Shown in pieces: positions 1-8,467 of a stretch of DNA of 64,000 bases. Source of the DNA: Pseudomonas antarctica (lineage in GTDB: Bacteria; Pseudomonadota; Gammaproteobacteria; Pseudomonadales; Pseudomonadaceae); the NCBI RefSeq assembly GCF_900624995.1, contig NZ_UYXQ01000016.1:1-64000 (forward strand), read 5' to 3'. Position numbers and translations under genes: made by a program. Positions within the stretch are counted from its first letter, which is position 1; every line of letters begins with the position of its first letter. The notes below the pieces were generated by a model, which was not told the DNA's origin, made no database searches, and was given only the letters and a program-made list of their open reading frames with translations.

Positions 1-207
1 GTGGCCGCGTGCGGCAAGTGGGTCTTCGGTTAGTTGCGGGTTTTCAAGGGCCTTGAGCAGGCGGTCGGGGTTCTTGGTGCGCAGGTCATCGGCCTGATCA
101 CCGGCCAATACGGCGGTGTCGTCCAGCAACTTTTCGGTGTCACTGACCAGGGTTTGGAAATCCGCCATCAGTATTTCTTGAGCAGTCTTTGCAGTTCTTC
201 TGGCCAT
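1..207 (-). CDS. DUF883 (ElaB/YqjD-like) protein, C-terminus cut by window edge
   Basis: Sixty-nine residues are visible, from an ATG at 207 running left out of the window. The start (MARRTAKTAQEIL), followed by the LVSDTEKLLDDTAVLAGDQADDLR helix, is the N-terminal pattern of the DUF883/ElaB family. Members of that family are about 105 residues long, form an amphipathic helix and anchor to the inner membrane by a C-terminal segment; some E. coli members bind ribosomes in stationary phase. The membrane anchor lies outside the window, so it cannot be checked. A purine-rich GAGATAACC sits just upstream of the ATG. Family assignment is fairly secure; the role in this organism is inferred. Confidence 0.75.
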   Translation of the reverse strand, partial: MARRTAKTAQEILMADFQTLVSDTEKLLDDTAVLAGDQADDLRTKNPDRLLKALENPQLTEDPLAARGH

Positions 208-566
208 GGTTATCTCCGTGATTGGCTGATCTGTACATATTTTAGTTAGGTTAGTTTTCGAGTCACCGGTATCGGTGAAGGTTCACTGCAATTGTCTGGT
301 ACAGCTTTTGCTTTGCCTTGGTGCGCCTGCCCTGGGGCCTGCGCTGAATCCGGGCGGTCAGGGCGAATGCCTTTAAAAACCTTACCCTAAATAACTGAAA
401 CTCGCGGAAAAACCCTGTCGGCAACGGCCTGTTGTGTTGATCGCTGCGCTAAAGCGGTTCACGCCTTCTGAAGAGGGGCGGGGCCGGTGGTGCCAAATTA
501 GTGCGCGAACCCCTGGCTTGAACCGCTTTGGTGCTTTTTGCCTTATTTGCAGGCCTGCCAACCTCC
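208..566. other. Intergenic region between the DUF883 gene and amtB
   Basis: This 359-base divergent spacer holds a near-perfect dyad, TCACCGGTATCGGTGA at 263-278, and a sigma54-like -24/-12 element at 297-312 (listed separately). I saw no coding sequence here. The remaining part up to the amtB start shows no recognisable riboswitch or terminator. Confidence 0.5.
297..312 (+). promoter_or_regulatory. Candidate sigma54 (RpoN) promoter for amtB
   Basis: The sequence TGGTACAGCTTTTGCT keeps the diagnostic GG-N10-GC spacing of -24/-12 promoters and matches TGGCAC-N5-TTGCW at most positions. It lies about 255 bases before the amtB start, with the dyad at 263-278 directly upstream. Ammonium transporters are classic NtrC/RpoN targets, so the location makes sense, but the long leader and the imperfect -24 hexamer leave doubt. 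Confidence 0.4.
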
Positions 567-1775
567 ATGGAAAATTTGCAAAGTGCAGTGGACACCCTCG
601 TCCACAGCTCCAACACCCTGTTCATCTTGATCGGTGCGGTCATGGTCCTGGCCATGCACGCCGGCTTCGCGTTCCTGGAAGTCGGCACTGTGCGCCAGAA
701 AAACCAAGTGAATGCCTTGTCGAAGATCCTCAGCGACTTTGTCATCTCCACCCTGGCCTATTTCTTTATAGGCTACTGGATCGCCTACGGCGTGAGCTTC
801 ATGCAACCGGCCGCGGTGCTCAGTGCCGATCATGGCTACGGCCTGGTGAAGTTCTTTTTCCTGCTGACGTTTGCGGCGGCCATTCCGGCGATCATTTCCG
901 GGGGCATTGCCGAACGGGCAAAGTTTGCCCCGCAACTGTGCGCCACCGCGCTGATCGTGGCGTTTATCTATCCGTTTTTTGAAGGCATCGTCTGGAACGG
1001 CAACTTCGGCCTGCAAGCCTGGCTACTCGCGACCTTTGGCGCCAGTTTCCATGACTTTGCCGGTTCCGTGGTGGTGCACGCCATGGGCGGCTGGCTGGCG
1101 CTGGCGGCCGTGTTGCTGCTGGGGCCGCGTAACGGGCGATACCGCGAAGGGCGGCTGGTGGCCTTCGCACCGTCAAGCATTCCGTTTTTGGCGCTGGGCT
1201 CGTGGATCCTGATTGTCGGCTGGTTCGGCTTTAACGTGATGAGTGCACAAACGCTCAACGGCGTCAGTGGGCTGGTGGCGGTCAACTCGCTGATGGCGAT
1301 GGTCGGCGGCACGGTCGCCGCGTTGGTGATCGGCCGCAATGACCCGGGTTTTTTGCATAACGGCCCGCTCGCCGGGCTGGTGGCGATTTGCGCCGGTTCC
1401 GACCTGATGCACCCCGTGGGCGCGCTGGTCACCGGTGCGGTCGCCGGCGGTCTGTTTGTGGGGTGCTTCATCGCGGCCCAGGCTCGCTGGAAGATCGACG
1501 ACGTGCTGGGTGTGTGGCCGTTGCACGGCCTGTGCGGCGTATGGGGCGGCATCGCATGCGGCATCTTTGGCCAAACCGCCCTCGGCGGCCTGGGTGGCGT
1601 AAGCCTGATCAGCCAGTTGATCGGCACCGCCTTTGGCGTGGTGGTAGCGCTGCTCGGCGGACTGCTGGTGTATGGCGTAATTAAGCGCGTGCACGGGCTG
1701 CGCCTGAGCCAGGAGCAGGAGTACTACGGCGCGGACCTGTCGATCCACAAGATTGGCTCGGTCAGTCAGGATTAA
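567..1775 (+). CDS. amtB: Ammonium transporter, Amt/MEP family
   Basis: The 402-residue membrane protein is hydrophobic throughout, consistent with the 11-helix Amt fold that conducts NH3/NH4+ across the inner membrane. Family landmarks are GAVMVLAMHAGFAFLEVGTVR near the N-terminus, the first pore histidine in DFAGSVVVHAMGG and the second in PLHGLCGVWGG. I prefer the ATG at 567 (MENLQSAV), where family members usually begin; TTG/GTG starts at 528 and 531 are possible. No glnK lies beside it. Its last 14 bases overlap the end of the convergent antiporter gene. Length and motifs are typical, so the call is secure. Confidence 0.93.
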   Translation: MENLQSAVDTLVHSSNTLFILIGAVMVLAMHAGFAFLEVGTVRQKNQVNALSKILSDFVISTLAYFFIGYWIAYGVSFMQPAAVLSADHGYGLVKFFFLLTFAAAIPAIISGGIAERAKFAPQLCATALIVAFIYPFFEGIVWNGNFGLQAWLLATFGASFHDFAGSVVVHAMGGWLALAAVLLLGPRNGRYREGRLVAFAPSSIPFLALGSWILIVGWFGFNVMSAQTLNGVSGLVAVNSLMAMVGGTVAALVIGRNDPGFLHNGPLAGLVAICAGSDLMHPVGALVTGAVAGGLFVGCFIAAQARWKIDDVLGVWPLHGLCGVWGGIACGIFGQTALGGLGGVSLISQLIGTAFGVVVALLGGLLVYGVIKRVHGLRLSQEQEYYGADLSIHKIGSVSQD

Positions 1776-3480
1776 TCGGTGCCTCTCTTTCGGGGTAGAA
1801 GCCGTGCAGCAGCCGATAGCGGTTATGCCGAACCTCGTCCACCCGTGCCTGCACCTGTTGCTCCGCCAGGCCCAGCAGGATCAAGGCGTGGGAGGCGAGC
1901 ATCAAGCTCGACTCCAGCAGCTCAGGCACCACCTCGCTGGCGCCTGCCGCTTTCAGCTCAGCCAGTTGGCTGTCATCGCGGGTGCGCACCAGGATCGGCA
2001 CGTGCGGGTTAATGCTGCGTGCTTCCTTCAACACCGCCAGCGCCACATCCGAGTTGTCCACCGCGATCACGACCAACCGAGCACGTTCCAGGCCGACCGC
2101 ACTGAGCAGGGCGCCACGGCGGCAGTCGCCATAATGCACGCTGCTGTCTTCGGTGGCGGCTTCTTTCACACGCTCGGGGTCGTCGTCCAAGGCGATAAAC
2201 GCCTGTTGTTCCTGGCGTATAAATCGACCGATGGACTGCCCGACCCGGCCGTACCCGCAAATCACGGTGTGGCCGCGTAACTCGGCATTGAGTGCGGTGA
2301 TTTCTTCCAACTGCACCTGCTGATTGGGCTTGCGGTGCAGGCGCAGGGCAAGCGTGGGGGCCGCGCGCAGTAACAGCGGGGTCAGCAGCATCGAGCAGAA
2401 AGTGGCGGCAAGCAGCAACCCATTAAATTCATCCGGGATCAGCCGGCTCTGTTGCATCTGCGCCATCAGCGCAAAACAGAACTCGCCCCCTTGCGCCAAG
2501 GCCAGGCCGCTGCGCCATGCGGTCTCACTGTCACTGCCGCGCAACTTGACCAGGGCCGCCACGACGCAGCCTTTGATCAGCATCAGTGCGAGGGTCAGGC
2601 CGAGGATCAACAGGCTGTGGTTGATGAATAACTGCAGGTCGATAAGCATGCCGATGCTGACGAAAAACAGCCCCAGCAGAATGTCGCGAAACGGCCGGAT
2701 ATCCGCCTCGATCTGATGTCGGTAGTGGCTTTCCCCCAACAGCATGCCGGCCAGAAAAGCGCCGAGCGCAGGGGAAAGGCCCAGCAAATGCGTGAGCCAG
2801 GCGGTGAGCAAGACGATCACCAGCGCCAACAGCACAAACAGCTCCGCCGAATGGGACGCGGCGACTTCATGGAACAGGCGGGGCAGTAACCAGCGGCTGG
2901 CCAATAGCAGGCCGACGAACAACAACACGGTTTTGCCCAGGGTCAGCGGCAACGCCCAATACCAGGCTTGCTCGCTGCTACCGGCAAACACCGGCACCAA
3001 GGTCAGCAGTAACACCGCCACCACGTCCTGGAACAGCAACACGCCAATCGCGTTCTGGCCATGGCTGCTGAAGATTTCCCCGAGGCTGGTCAATTCCTTA
3101 CTGACGATGGCGGTGGAGGACAGGGCCAAGCCCGCGCCGAGCAACAGCGCGACGCCAGGTGCCAGGCCGAAGCCCATCAGCACGCCGCCCAACAACACCC
3201 CGCAACCGAGTACCTGCAAACTGCCCAGGCCAAACACTACGCTGCGCAGCGCGAGCATTTTGGTCAGGGAAAATTCCAACCCGAGGGAAAACAGCAGGAA
3301 CACCACCCCCAGTTCGGCGAGGTCGGGCAGGTCTTCGCTGTCATTCACCCAGTCCAGTGCGGTGGGCCCCACAGCCAGGCCCACGCACAGGTAGCCCAGC
3401 ACGGGCGGTAATTGCAGCCGGCGAAACAGCGCAATCACCACCAGGGATGAGGCCAGAATGATCAGCAGGTTGGCGAACAC
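1762..3480 (-). CDS. Kef-type (CPA2) K+ or Na+/H+ antiporter with TrkA-N domain
   Basis: The 572-residue protein has two parts. Residues about 1-375 form a 12-13 helix Na+/H+ exchanger domain, with LPPVLGYLCVGLAVGPTAL and LGVVFLLFSLGLEFSL typical of CPA2 transporters. The C-terminal part is a TrkA-N/RCK domain with the nucleotide-binding loop HTVICGYGRVGQSIG. It probably exchanges K+ (or Na+) for protons across the inner membrane under nucleotide control. I chose the GTG at 3480 because AAGGAAG lies six bases upstream; a TTG at 3510 would add ten residues. KefB, KefC and YbaL are the close alternatives, and I cannot separate them without alignment. It converges on and overlaps amtB. Confidence 0.85.
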   Translation of the reverse strand: MFANLLIILASSLVVIALFRRLQLPPVLGYLCVGLAVGPTALDWVNDSEDLPDLAELGVVFLLFSLGLEFSLTKMLALRSVVFGLGSLQVLGCGVLLGGVLMGFGLAPGVALLLGAGLALSSTAIVSKELTSLGEIFSSHGQNAIGVLLFQDVVAVLLLTLVPVFAGSSEQAWYWALPLTLGKTVLLFVGLLLASRWLLPRLFHEVAASHSAELFVLLALVIVLLTAWLTHLLGLSPALGAFLAGMLLGESHYRHQIEADIRPFRDILLGLFFVSIGMLIDLQLFINHSLLILGLTLALMLIKGCVVAALVKLRGSDSETAWRSGLALAQGGEFCFALMAQMQQSRLIPDEFNGLLLAATFCSMLLTPLLLRAAPTLALRLHRKPNQQVQLEEITALNAELRGHTVICGYGRVGQSIGRFIRQEQQAFIALDDDPERVKEAATEDSSVHYGDCRRGALLSAVGLERARLVVIAVDNSDVALAVLKEARSINPHVPILVRTRDDSQLAELKAAGASEVVPELLESSLMLASHALILLGLAEQQVQARVDEVRHNRYRLLHGFYPEREAPINPD

Positions 3481-3585
3481 GAGCAGCTTCCTTGCAGGTT
3501 GAACGGACAAAAAGGTGTGAGAATCGCTGAATCAGTTAGAGGTCATGCTGATCTGTGTCAGGGGGTGTGTGGGTTAAGTGGGCTT

Positions 3586-3618
3586 GTGGTGGCAAGCGGG
3601 GCAAGCCCGCTCGCCACA
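3586..3618. repeat. REP sequence
   Basis: A Pseudomonas REP-type palindrome (GTGGTGGCAAGCGGGGCAAGCCCGCTCGCCACA, split here as GTGGTGGCAAGCGGG and GCAAGCCCGCTCGCCACA) sits between the antiporter and glutaredoxin genes. It can form a GC-rich hairpin and belongs to the family dispersed throughout this window. Confidence 0.8.
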
Positions 3619-3671
3619 GGTATTCGCTGGGCATAGAATAAAGTCCTACTTTCTGATCAGGCCCATTCGCC

Positions 3672-3908
3672 ATGCTTCCTGAATGCCAGTTATTCGGCAC
3701 CCTGGGTTGCCATCTTTGTGAGATCGCCGAAGTCGAAGTCATGCCACTCGTCGAACATGGGTTGATGGTAGAACTGGTGGATATCACCGACCCCGATGAT
3801 CTGACCGAAGCCTACGGCCTGCGGATTCCGGTGCTTCGCCGGGTGGATACCGGGGCAGAACTGGACTGGCCATTCGACACTGGACAGATTGTTGCCTTCC
3901 TTTCTTAA
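3672..3908 (+). CDS. Glutaredoxin-family (DUF836) small thiol protein
   Basis: This 78-residue protein carries a CxxC motif at residues 13-16 (GCHLCEIAE), followed by a short thioredoxin-like core with the cis-proline region YGLRIPVLRR. It resembles the compact glutaredoxin-like DUF836 proteins, which are assumed to take part in cytoplasmic thiol-disulfide exchange. It is slightly shorter than classical glutaredoxins. It is transcribed toward the LexA-box gene but separated from it by that operator, so they need not be co-transcribed. The substrate is unknown. Confidence 0.8.
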   Translation: MLPECQLFGTLGCHLCEIAEVEVMPLVEHGLMVELVDITDPDDLTEAYGLRIPVLRRVDTGAELDWPFDTGQIVAFLS

Positions 3909-3944
3909 GTTTTCTCCGGTGGTGGGTTTCCAAATATTACGTTA

Positions 3945-3960
3945 CTGTATGCTTGTACAG
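3945..3960 (+). promoter_or_regulatory. LexA (SOS) box
   Basis: CTGTATGCTTGTACAG matches the gammaproteobacterial LexA consensus CTGT-N8-ACAG exactly at the eight defining positions. It ends 22 bases before the start of the following small gene, where it would overlap a promoter. LexA repression of the downstream gene is therefore inferred. Confidence 0.75.
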
Positions 3961-3982
3961 TGATGGAATAGAGGGAACGCCC

Positions 3983-4318
3983 GTGGTGAATGTTGAACAA
4001 CTGAAAAGCAGCGTCAATCGCATGTCCGCCGACGTCGTGCGCGACGCGGTGAACGAGCTGCGCCTCGATGGCCTGGTCACGGAAGGCAAGACGCCATTTA
4101 ACAAAGTGCATTTCAACACCTGCTTTGCCGAGATCGAGGCGTTGTTCCAGCGCGCCGGTTATCACAAGCAGCTGGATGTGGTGGGTTATCAGGGCTTGCT
4201 GTACGCGCTTTACGATCCCGGCCGCTGGGAAGCGGTGGACGTGCTGCGTTGGCTCAAGGAATTCACCGACGCCGCCAGCGCCTCGCCGGTCCTGCGCGCG
4301 CAATTGGCCAAGGCCTGA
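3983..4318 (+). CDS. Small conserved protein of unknown function, probably SOS-regulated
   Basis: I do not recognise this 111-residue protein. It is soluble, largely alpha-helical and has no signal peptide or membrane segment. It begins VVNVEQLKSSVNRMSADVVRD and contains a conserved-looking central stretch, HKQLDVVGYQGLLYALYDPG. I chose the GTG at 3983 (3986 is equivalent) because AGAGGGA lies six bases upstream; a TTG at 3953 would begin inside the LexA box and is unlikely. The perfect LexA site just upstream suggests a DNA-damage-induced product. The pseudouridine synthase gene follows 72 bases downstream and might be read through. Function cannot be deduced from sequence alone. Confidence 0.75.
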   Translation: MVNVEQLKSSVNRMSADVVRDAVNELRLDGLVTEGKTPFNKVHFNTCFAEIEALFQRAGYHKQLDVVGYQGLLYALYDPGRWEAVDVLRWLKEFTDAASASPVLRAQLAKA

Positions 4319-4390
4319 GATCCGCCCTAGGCTCCATCGCGCTCCATGCGGGATAATGCCCGCCTGATTCTCCAGGCTTCGAGCATTGTC

Positions 4391-5281
4391 ATGTCATCTT
4401 CCGGTTTTTGCGCATCCCAGCATCAAGCCAGCACGTTGTATTTGCCACCTGGCCCTTGGGCGACGGTGCTGGAGTGCCTGTGCGAGCACTTCCCGGCGAT
4501 CAGCCGTGAACAGTGGCTGGATCGCATCGCCCGCAGCCGGGTGCTCGATATTAACGGCACGCCGATCAACCTGAACCTGGCCTACAAGGAAGGTCTGTGC
4601 ATCTACTACTTCCGCGAAGTGCCGAATGAAAAGGTGATCCCGGTTCAGGAAACCATCCTGTACGCTGACGAGCATCTGGTGGTAGCCGATAAACCGCACT
4701 TCCTGCCGGTGACCCCAGCCGGTGAATACGTCGAGCAGACCCTGCTGCGCCGTTTGATCCGTCGCCTGGATAACCCTTCTTTGGTGCCCTTGCACCGTAT
4801 CGACCGGCACACCGCAGGGCTGGTGCTGTTCTCCGCCAACCCGCACAGCCGTTCGGCGTATCAACAGCTGTTCCCTACGCGTCGCATCGACAAATTCTAC
4901 GAAGCCATCGCCCCAGCCTTGCCGAACCTGACCTTCCCCCTCGTGCACAAAAGCCGCTTGGTGGATGGCGAACCGTTCTTTCGTATGCAGGAAGGGCCGG
5001 GTGCCAGCAACACCGAAACGGCTGTGGAGGTGCGCGAACAAAATGGCGACTTGTGGCGCTATGGCCTGTTTCCCGTGACCGGCAAGAAGCACCAGTTGCG
5101 TGTGCACATGACCGCGCTGGGCGCGAGTATCTGCAATGACCCGTTCTACCCCGACGTGATCAGGGAGGCCGAGGACGACTACGCCAACCCGCTTAAGCTG
5201 CTGGCCCAGGGCGTGCGCTTTATCGACCCGGTCACGGGCGAACAACGCGATTTTCGCAGCCGCATCACCCTCGACTGGTAA
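4391..5281 (+). CDS. RluA-family pseudouridine synthase
   Basis: The 296-residue protein isomerises uridine to pseudouridine in RNA. The catalytic region VPLHRIDRHTAGLVLFS carries the RluA-family HRxD motif, whose aspartate attacks the base, followed by RIDKFYEAI and the KKHQLRVHM signature near the C-terminus. The N-terminal region resembles a degenerate S4-like domain (ISREQWLDRIARSRVLDINGTPI). I chose the ATG at 4391 rather than 4346 because homology begins there. The substrate (23S rRNA or tRNA) is not evident; the family member is related to RluA/TruC. A bidirectional terminator lies just after the stop. Confidence 0.88.
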   Translation: MSSSGFCASQHQASTLYLPPGPWATVLECLCEHFPAISREQWLDRIARSRVLDINGTPINLNLAYKEGLCIYYFREVPNEKVIPVQETILYADEHLVVADKPHFLPVTPAGEYVEQTLLRRLIRRLDNPSLVPLHRIDRHTAGLVLFSANPHSRSAYQQLFPTRRIDKFYEAIAPALPNLTFPLVHKSRLVDGEPFFRMQEGPGASNTETAVEVREQNGDLWRYGLFPVTGKKHQLRVHMTALGASICNDPFYPDVIREAEDDYANPLKLLAQGVRFIDPVTGEQRDFRSRITLDW

Positions 5282-5293
5282 ACCCCGGAAACG

Positions 5294-5320
5294 ACAAGGC
5301 CCGCACGCGGCGGGCCTTGT
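5294..5320. terminator. Bidirectional intrinsic terminator
   Basis: A perfect 11-base-pair stem, ACAAGGCCCGC with GCGGGCCTTGT and a five-base loop, lies between two convergent genes, the pseudouridine synthase and the YgdR-like lipoprotein. The U-tract is weak (TTGTTGG), so strength is uncertain. Confidence 0.75.
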
Positions 5321-5335
5321 TGGTAACGCTAAGGC

Positions 5336-5557
5336 TTACAGGTCTTTAACGGTACGAACCTGATCCTTGTTGATACGGGTCTGTTTACCGTCCAGTTGCT
5401 CGAACTCATAGAAGCCCGAAGCCTTGTCGTATGTAGGGGTGTCGACGGCCTGGATTTCGCGACCGTCATTCAGGGTGATCACTGTAGGCGAAGCGCAACC
5501 GGCGAGAGTAGCGAGGCCCAGTGCAAGCATGAGAGCGGCGATGGTCCGTTGAGTCAT
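5336..5557 (-). CDS. YgdI/YgdR-family small lipoprotein
   Basis: This 73-residue precursor has a signal peptide ending in the lipobox LAGC, so Cys21 would be lipidated and the protein held at the outer or inner membrane. The mature part (PTVITLNDGREIQAVDTP...YEFEQLDGKQTRINKDQV) is the SH3-like YgdI/YgdR domain. These are abundant small envelope lipoproteins of unknown function. It is a single gene ended by the shared terminator at 5294-5320. Confidence 0.9.
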   Translation of the reverse strand: MTQRTIAALMLALGLATLAGCASPTVITLNDGREIQAVDTPTYDKASGFYEFEQLDGKQTRINKDQVRTVKDL

Positions 5558-5636
5558 GAGTGTGTCTCCGAGAGAATTCTTTTAAATTGCTGACCGTGTG
5601 ACGCGCGCGGCGTCGACAAAGTTCCTTATGCGAGGT

Positions 5637-6239
5637 TCATTCTGACACGCCGAACCCTGGGTGCAACAGCTGCGGCGTATTCAGGTTGGCCAGGCGCGGG
5701 TCTTCGGGCGGGCATTGCAGGCCCATCCCACCGAGTTGCAGCAGGATCTTGCGCGGGCTGCGTTCACCGGCGTCCCAGGCCCGTTCTACCTCGGTTTTCA
5801 GGTGCGTGGGGATGATACAGATCAAGGGTTCCCAGAATTCACCCTGGCGCACCATCACCGGCAGCCGCGGATTGCGGTGCGCAGTCTCACGCAGGTCGGT
5901 GAGCAGTCTCACGTCGATGTTCGGCACGTCGCACGGCAGTATCAGCAAATGCGCATGACGCGCGGCGGCCAATCCGGCGCGGATGCCGGCCAGTGGGCCG
6001 GGGAAGTCCGGGCTGTCGTCACTCACCAACTGGTCGGCGTAGGGTGCGTACAGGTCATGGTTGCGGTTACACGAGATGATCAAGTCATCCGTCAGCGGTC
6101 GGGTCAGGCACTGCAAATGCGCAATCAGTGGCTGGCCGCGCCAAGGCAGCAGGCCTTTGTCTTGGCCGCCCATGCGGTGGCCACGGCCACCGGCCAGCAG
6201 CAATATCGAACAGGGCAGGGGCGAAAAATCGAGGGGCAT
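5637..6239 (-). CDS. mobA: Molybdenum cofactor guanylyltransferase
   Basis: The 200-residue enzyme transfers GMP from GTP to molybdopterin, giving the bis-MGD cofactor of enzymes such as nitrate reductase and formate dehydrogenase. The nucleotide-binding signature [20 protein letters not shown] begins near residue 14, and the metal-binding [15 protein letters not shown] and LPCDVPN stretches follow as in MobA. The ATG at 6239 gives the normal family length; a longer in-frame extension upstream would cross the promoter region and is rejected. It is divergent from moaB-moeA, so the two Mo-cofactor units share a 76-base control region. Confidence 0.95.
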   Translation of the reverse strand: MPLDFSPLPCSILLLAGGRGHRMGGQDKGLLPWRGQPLIAHLQCLTRPLTDDLIISCNRNHDLYAPYADQLVSDDSPDFPGPLAGIRAGLAAARHAHLLILPCDVPNIDVRLLTDLRETAHRNPRLPVMVRQGEFWEPLICIIPTHLKTEVERAWDAGERSPRKILLQLGGMGLQCPPEDPRLANLNTPQLLHPGFGVSE

Positions 6240-6315
6240 GGCGGTTCCGCTGCGGCAGGTAAATAGGGCCCTGTGATATAACATCGGGCTGTTCCTTCGA
6301 CAACCGGACCGAGCC

Positions 6316-6855
6316 ATGAACGCCAAGGCTGATGCGCCCTTTGTACCCCTGAATATTGCTGTACTGACCGTCAGCGACACCCGCACCCTGGACACTGATA
6401 CCTCGGGCCAGGTCTTCGTCGACCGCCTGACCGCTGCCGGCCACACCCTGGCCGAGCGCGTGCTGCTCAAGGACGACCTTTACAAAATTCGCGCCCAGGT
6501 CGCCCACTGGATCGCCGAAGACGTGGTGCAAGTGGTGCTGATCACCGGCGGCACCGGCTTCACCGGCCGCGACAGCACGCCCGAAGCGGTGAGCTGCCTG
6601 CTGGACAAACAGGTTGATGGCTTTGGCGAACTGTTCCGCCAGATTTCCGTGGCCGACATCGGCACCTCCACCGTGCAATCACGCGCCCTGGCCGGGCTGG
6701 CCAATGGCACGCTGGTGTGCTGCCTGCCGGGCTCGACTAACGCAGTGCGCACCGGCTGGGATGGCATCCTCGCCGAGCAACTGGATAACCGCCACCGCCC
6801 GTGTAACTTCGTCCCTCACTTAAAGCAGGCCGAACCCTGCGTATCCCGTGGATAA
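6316..6855 (+). CDS. moaB: Molybdenum cofactor biosynthesis protein MoaB
   Basis: The 179-residue cytoplasmic protein belongs to the MoaB/MogA family, which binds molybdopterin and adenylylates it before metal insertion. Visible landmarks are the N-terminal strand [13 protein letters not shown], the substrate-loop [20 protein letters not shown] and the loop [18 protein letters not shown]. It is the first gene of a two-gene unit: its end overlaps the start of moeA by eight bases, indicating translational coupling. Length is normal. Whether it retains adenylyltransferase activity is not certain, because MoaB is inactive in some enterics that also have MogA. Confidence 0.95.
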   Translation: MNAKADAPFVPLNIAVLTVSDTRTLDTDTSGQVFVDRLTAAGHTLAERVLLKDDLYKIRAQVAHWIAEDVVQVVLITGGTGFTGRDSTPEAVSCLLDKQVDGFGELFRQISVADIGTSTVQSRALAGLANGTLVCCLPGSTNAVRTGWDGILAEQLDNRHRPCNFVPHLKQAEPCVSRG

Positions 6856-8065
6856 GCCTGGCAGGAGCGGCACATTGATGCCGGTGGAAGACGCGCTGCG
6901 CCAACTGCTGGACATGGCCGAAGCGGTGCCTATCCGTGAGCAGGAAGTGCTGCCTCTGGGTGAGTGCGATGGCCGTGTGCTGGCGCAAGACCTGATCTCC
7001 ACGCTCGACCTGCCGCCCTGGCCGAACAGCGCCATGGACGGTTACGCGCTGCGCCTCTCGGACTGGACCGGCGAGCCCTTGCCGGTCAGCCAGCGCATCT
7101 TCGCCGGCCAAGCGCCGCAGCCGTTGGCCGCCGGCAGCTGTGCGCGAATCTTTACCGGCGCGCCGGTGCCCGAAGGCGCGGACTGTGTCGAAATGCAGGA
7201 AAACGCCAGGGTTCACACCGACGAACGCGTGAGCTTTACCGAGCCCTTGAAAGTTGGCCAGAACATCCGCCCGCAAGGCCAGGAAACTACGGTCGGCGAG
7301 GAGGTGTTGACCGCCGGCACCCGCCTGAGCCCGATTGAACTGGGCCTGGCCGCGTCGCTTGGCCGCGATCGCTTGAGCGTCGTACGCCGCGTGCGCGTGG
7401 CCGTGCTGTCCACGGGTGACGAACTGATCGAACCCGGCTTGCCACTGGGCCCGGGGCAGATCTACAACAGCAACCGCCGTGTGCTGTGCAGTTGGCTTGC
7501 ACGCATGGGCTGCGAAGTGATCGATGCCGGGATTTTGCCGGACGACCTGGAAAAGACCCGCAAACGCCTGGCGGACTTGGGCAACGTCGACCTGATCCTT
7601 TCGACTGGCGGTGTCTCGGTGGGCGAGGCGGATTTCCTCGGCATCGCCCTGCGTGAAGAGGGCGAGTTGGCCCTGTGGAAGCTGGCGATCAAACCGGGTA
7701 AACCGCTGACCTTCGGCCATTTTCGGGGTGTGCCGGTGATCGGCTTGCCCGGCAACCCGGCCTCGACGCTGGTGACGTTTGCGCTGCTGGCCCGCCCGTA
7801 TCTGCTGCGTCGCCAAGGTGTGCACGACGTGGAGCCGCTGCGTTTCGAAGTGCCGGTGGGGTTCGTCTGGCCCAAACCGGGCAACCGCCGCGAGTACCTG
7901 CGCGGGCGGATCGAGCAGGGCAGGGCGATCATCTACCGCAACCAGAGTTCCGGCGTGCTGCGCAGTGCAGCGTGGGCGGAAGGGTTTGTGGAGGTGCTGG
8001 AAGGCACGACGCTGGAGATCGGGGATCGGGTCAATTTCATTCCGCTCAGTGAAGTCCTGAACTGA
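6848..8065 (+). CDS. moeA: Molybdopterin molybdenumtransferase
   Basis: The 405-residue enzyme inserts molybdate into adenylylated molybdopterin to form active Mo-cofactor. Domain order is typical. The N-terminal MoeA domains I and II carry LPPWPNSAMDGYALR, the central MoaB-like domain carries VAVLSTGDELIEPG and LILSTGGVSVGEADF, and a C-terminal beta-barrel follows. The GTG at 6848 overlaps moaB; an ATG at 6878 preceded by AGGAG is an equally plausible start and would lose ten residues. A REP element follows the gene. Together with mobA and moaB this covers the last steps of bis-MGD synthesis. Confidence 0.95.
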   Translation: MDKPGRSGTLMPVEDALRQLLDMAEAVPIREQEVLPLGECDGRVLAQDLISTLDLPPWPNSAMDGYALRLSDWTGEPLPVSQRIFAGQAPQPLAAGSCARIFTGAPVPEGADCVEMQENARVHTDERVSFTEPLKVGQNIRPQGQETTVGEEVLTAGTRLSPIELGLAASLGRDRLSVVRRVRVAVLSTGDELIEPGLPLGPGQIYNSNRRVLCSWLARMGCEVIDAGILPDDLEKTRKRLADLGNVDLILSTGGVSVGEADFLGIALREEGELALWKLAIKPGKPLTFGHFRGVPVIGLPGNPASTLVTFALLARPYLLRRQGVHDVEPLRFEVPVGFVWPKPGNRREYLRGRIEQGRAIIYRNQSSGVLRSAAWAEGFVEVLEGTTLEIGDRVNFIPLSEVLN

Positions 8066-8080
8066 CAGTAGAGATCTAAA

Positions 8081-8118
8081 TGTGGGAGCGCTTGCTGTGG
8101 CGAGCCCGCTCGCCACAA
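8081..8118. repeat. REP sequence
   Basis: A REP-like palindrome (TGTGGGAGCGCTTGC followed by TGTGGCGAGCCCGCTCGCCACA) fills the 70-base gap between the convergent moeA and FlhB-like genes. The inner hairpin TGTGGCGAG/CTCGCCACA is perfect. Confidence 0.8.
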
Positions 8119-8137
8119 GGGGGACGAGGTCGAGCCG

Positions 8138-8467
8138 TTAGTAATCGTCCCCACGCTCGGTCACATCCCGTTCCACCGGCCCCGCATCCGGGTCATACCC
8201 GATCGGGAACTTGCCCTTGAGTGTCCACGCAAAGGCAATAATTTGCGCCACTGTGCGGTACAACTCCTCCGGGATACTGTCCCCCAGTTCCATACGTGCC
8301 AGCAGCTTAACCAGCTCGGCATTTTCATAGATCGGCACTTCATTTTCCCGCGCCAGCTTCAGGATGGCTTCAGCCAGGGCATCGTCGCCCTTGGCCGTCA
8401 GGGTCGGCGCTTGCTGGCCATCGTACTTGAGCGCAATCGCCTGGCGCGGTGGCGTTGGGTTTTTCAT
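8138..8467 (-). CDS. FlhB C-terminal-domain-like protein (FlhX type)
   Basis: The 109-residue soluble protein matches only the cytoplasmic C-terminal domain of FlhB/YscU export switches: ALKYDGQQAPTLTAKGDDALAEAILKLARENEVPIYENAELVKLLARM, then GDSIPEELYRTVAQIIAFAW. It starts almost at the point where FlhB is self-cleaved (N-PTH), with KNPTPPRQ in place of the normal NPTHYAV. It may stand in for or modulate the FlhB switch during flagellar export. It is coupled to the FliK-like gene, sharing an ATGA overlap (8464-8467), as expected because FliK acts on FlhB's C-terminal domain. Family assignment is good; role is inferred. Confidence 0.88.
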   Translation of the reverse strand: MKNPTPPRQAIALKYDGQQAPTLTAKGDDALAEAILKLARENEVPIYENAELVKLLARMELGDSIPEELYRTVAQIIAFAWTLKGKFPIGYDPDAGPVERDVTERGDDY

